From positions 62,001 through 126,000 of the forward strand of contig NCBI01000002.1 of NCBI GenBank assembly GCA_002255365.1: a DNA stretch of 64,000 bases, written 5' to 3'. The notes under the pieces are model-generated. The model had not been told where the DNA came from. It made no database searches and saw nothing but the letters and a program-made list of their open reading frames with translations. The position numbers were made by a program, and so were the translations under genes. Origin of the DNA: Chromatiales bacterium 21-64-14 (GTDB lineage: Bacteria; Pseudomonadota; Gammaproteobacteria; 21-64-14). Positions 63,112-64,000 of this stretch are shown in pieces; position 1 is the first letter of the stretch, and the number at the start of each line of letters is the position of its first letter.

Positions 63112-64000
63112 TCAAGTAGCATGCAGATAGATCGCGGTCACCAGAATGGCCAGGCTCACCAGCCATATCACGACATAGGTAGTCATGGACTGGCGTGCCT
63201 TGCGCTTCTCCAGCCACGTCCGCGGCTTTATTCCTTTGACCAGAAACACCAGCTTGGCGGAAAGGTTGACGCACACCACGTTGACCGCCAACAGGAGGCC
63301 GGCACCAAAGGCCAAGTGCACTTGGCCACCCCCTAGCAACAATCCCAGGGTCGCGGTGGGAGGCAACAGGGCCACCGCCACCATCACCCCCACCAGCACC
63401 GTGGGCAGGCCAGTGGTCAATGACAGGACCGCCGCCGCCCCGGATGCCAGGGCCAGCACCACCCCGTCCATCCCAACCACGGTGCGCGAAATCAGCTCAT
63501 GGCTGTGGAGATCCACCGGCCACAGCCAGCCCATGGCGATGGCGCACACCAGTGCCAGGGACAACCCCGCCAAGTTGGTCCGCAGCGCGCGCCACATCAG
63601 TTCGCTGTCCCCCAGGGCGGTACCCAGGGCCAAGGCGAGGTTGGGACCCAACAGGGGCGCGATCACCATGGCGCCGACCACCGCAGCCACGTTGTCTTTA
63701 ACGAGACCCACCGCCGCCACTACCGTTGAGAGCACCACCAGAACCAGGAAGTTGCCGTCCAGCCGTGCGCCGCGCTCAATTTCTTCGTAGAGTTCCTCAC
63801 GGGTGGCCCCGGCGACGGGCGCCCTGCCGGTCGGCGGGGCCGGCGGCTCCGGCGGACGCGGCAGCACCGCTTCCACTGGGGAGAGCACGATCCGGGCGGT
63901 ATCGCTCCCCGCCAACACGCCCTGCAGGGCATCCAGAACCACCTGCGAGTTTTCCGGGCCCACCAACAACCGGATGGCGCAGCGCCCGTCCTCCGCGGTC
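63112..64000 (-). CDS. TIGR00341/DUF389 membrane protein, C-terminal part (cut by window edge)
   Basis: A multi-span membrane protein with about seven helices. The frame is open to at least 63999 and continues past the window edge (TAEDGRCAIRLLVGPENSQ). A soluble N-terminal part (GPENSQVVLDALQGVLAG, TREELYEEIERGARLDGN) precedes helices with VKDNVAAVVGAMVIAPLLGPNLALALGTALGD and TGLPTVLVGVMVAVALLPPTATLG. These patterns define DUF389/TIGR00341, a family of unknown transport-like function. It converges with ubiB. Confidence 0.9.
   Translation of the reverse strand, partial: TAEDGRCAIRLLVGPENSQVVLDALQGVLAGSDTARIVLSPVEAVLPRPPEPPAPPTGRAPVAGATREELYEEIERGARLDGNFLVLVVLSTVVAAVGLVKDNVAAVVGAMVIAPLLGPNLALALGTALGDSELMWRALRTNLAGLSLALVCAIAMGWLWPVDLHSHELISRTVVGMDGVVLALASGAAAVLSLTTGLPTVLVGVMVAVALLPPTATLGLLLGGGQVHLAFGAGLLLAVNVVCVNLSAKLVFLVKGIKPRTWLEKRKARQSMTTYVVIWLVSLAILVTAIYLHAT

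Overview
This is a GC-rich (about 60-65 percent by eye) stretch of bacterial chromosome with no rRNA, tRNA, CRISPR array or intact insertion sequence that I could find. Gene content and order are those of a gammaproteobacterium: def-fmt-rsmB-DUF4390-ntrY on one strand facing lysM-dprA-smg-topA; tsaC/hemF/aroE; argH facing algZ-algR-hemC-hemD-hemX-hemY; class I adenylate cyclase; lptM-lysA; dapF-DUF484-xerC; hslVU; and ubiE/ubiJ/ubiB. A two-enzyme glycine methylation pathway for glycine betaine beside a ProVWX importer suggests a salt-tolerant member of the Chromatiales/Ectothiorhodospiraceae neighbourhood. The genus cannot be fixed from the sequence alone.

Layout. 1-4455 (minus): translation-start and rRNA-modification operon ending in a truncated NtrY-like kinase. 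4613-12786 (plus): LysM protein, dprA, smg, topA, purE (without purK), a small unknown gene, tsaC, hemF. 12787-18350 (minus): a terminator with a possible small RNA, a large REC-PAS-GGDEF-EAL protein, and three small unknown or DUF genes. 18469-20340 (plus): hemB and aroE. 20351-25693: osmoprotection block, with proVWX (minus) divergent from glycine/sarcosine and sarcosine/dimethylglycine methyltransferases (plus). 25760-34584: glutathione reductase, oligopeptidase A, exonuclease III, ubiD, an orphan ParA-like ATPase, an epimerase-like SDR protein, and a 2Fe-2S flavin reductase. 34622-43101: hemYXDC, a periplasmic thioredoxin, algR/algZ and divergent argH. 43280-49103: cyaA, an esterase, a two-TM protein, lptM, lysA. 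49278-53642: an accessory block splitting the usual lysA-dapF neighbourhood. 54298-64000: dapF, DUF484, xerC, hslVU, DUF971, the ubi genes and a truncated DUF389 membrane protein.

How the parts work together. Heme synthesis is heavily represented (hemF, hemB, hemC, hemD, hemX, hemY), as are ubiquinone synthesis (ubiD, ubiE, ubiJ, ubiB), cell-wall lysine/DAP metabolism (lysA, dapF) and osmotic balance by both betaine uptake and de novo synthesis.

The best candidate for something undescribed is the 49.3-53.6 kb block. Two exported proteins encoded on opposite strands end in the same proline-every-five-residues repeat (P-E/D-I/V-x-R/K). They flank an outer-membrane barrel protein and a DUF6502 protein, around a shared AT-rich divergent promoter region. 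Also notable are three very strong dyads: a perfect 38-bp palindrome before dapF, a 17-bp inverted repeat before the ParA-like gene, and a 17-bp perfect hairpin inside it. There is also a tandem 18-bp repeat in the osmolyte regulatory region. All identifications come from reading motifs and gene order; no database search was run.
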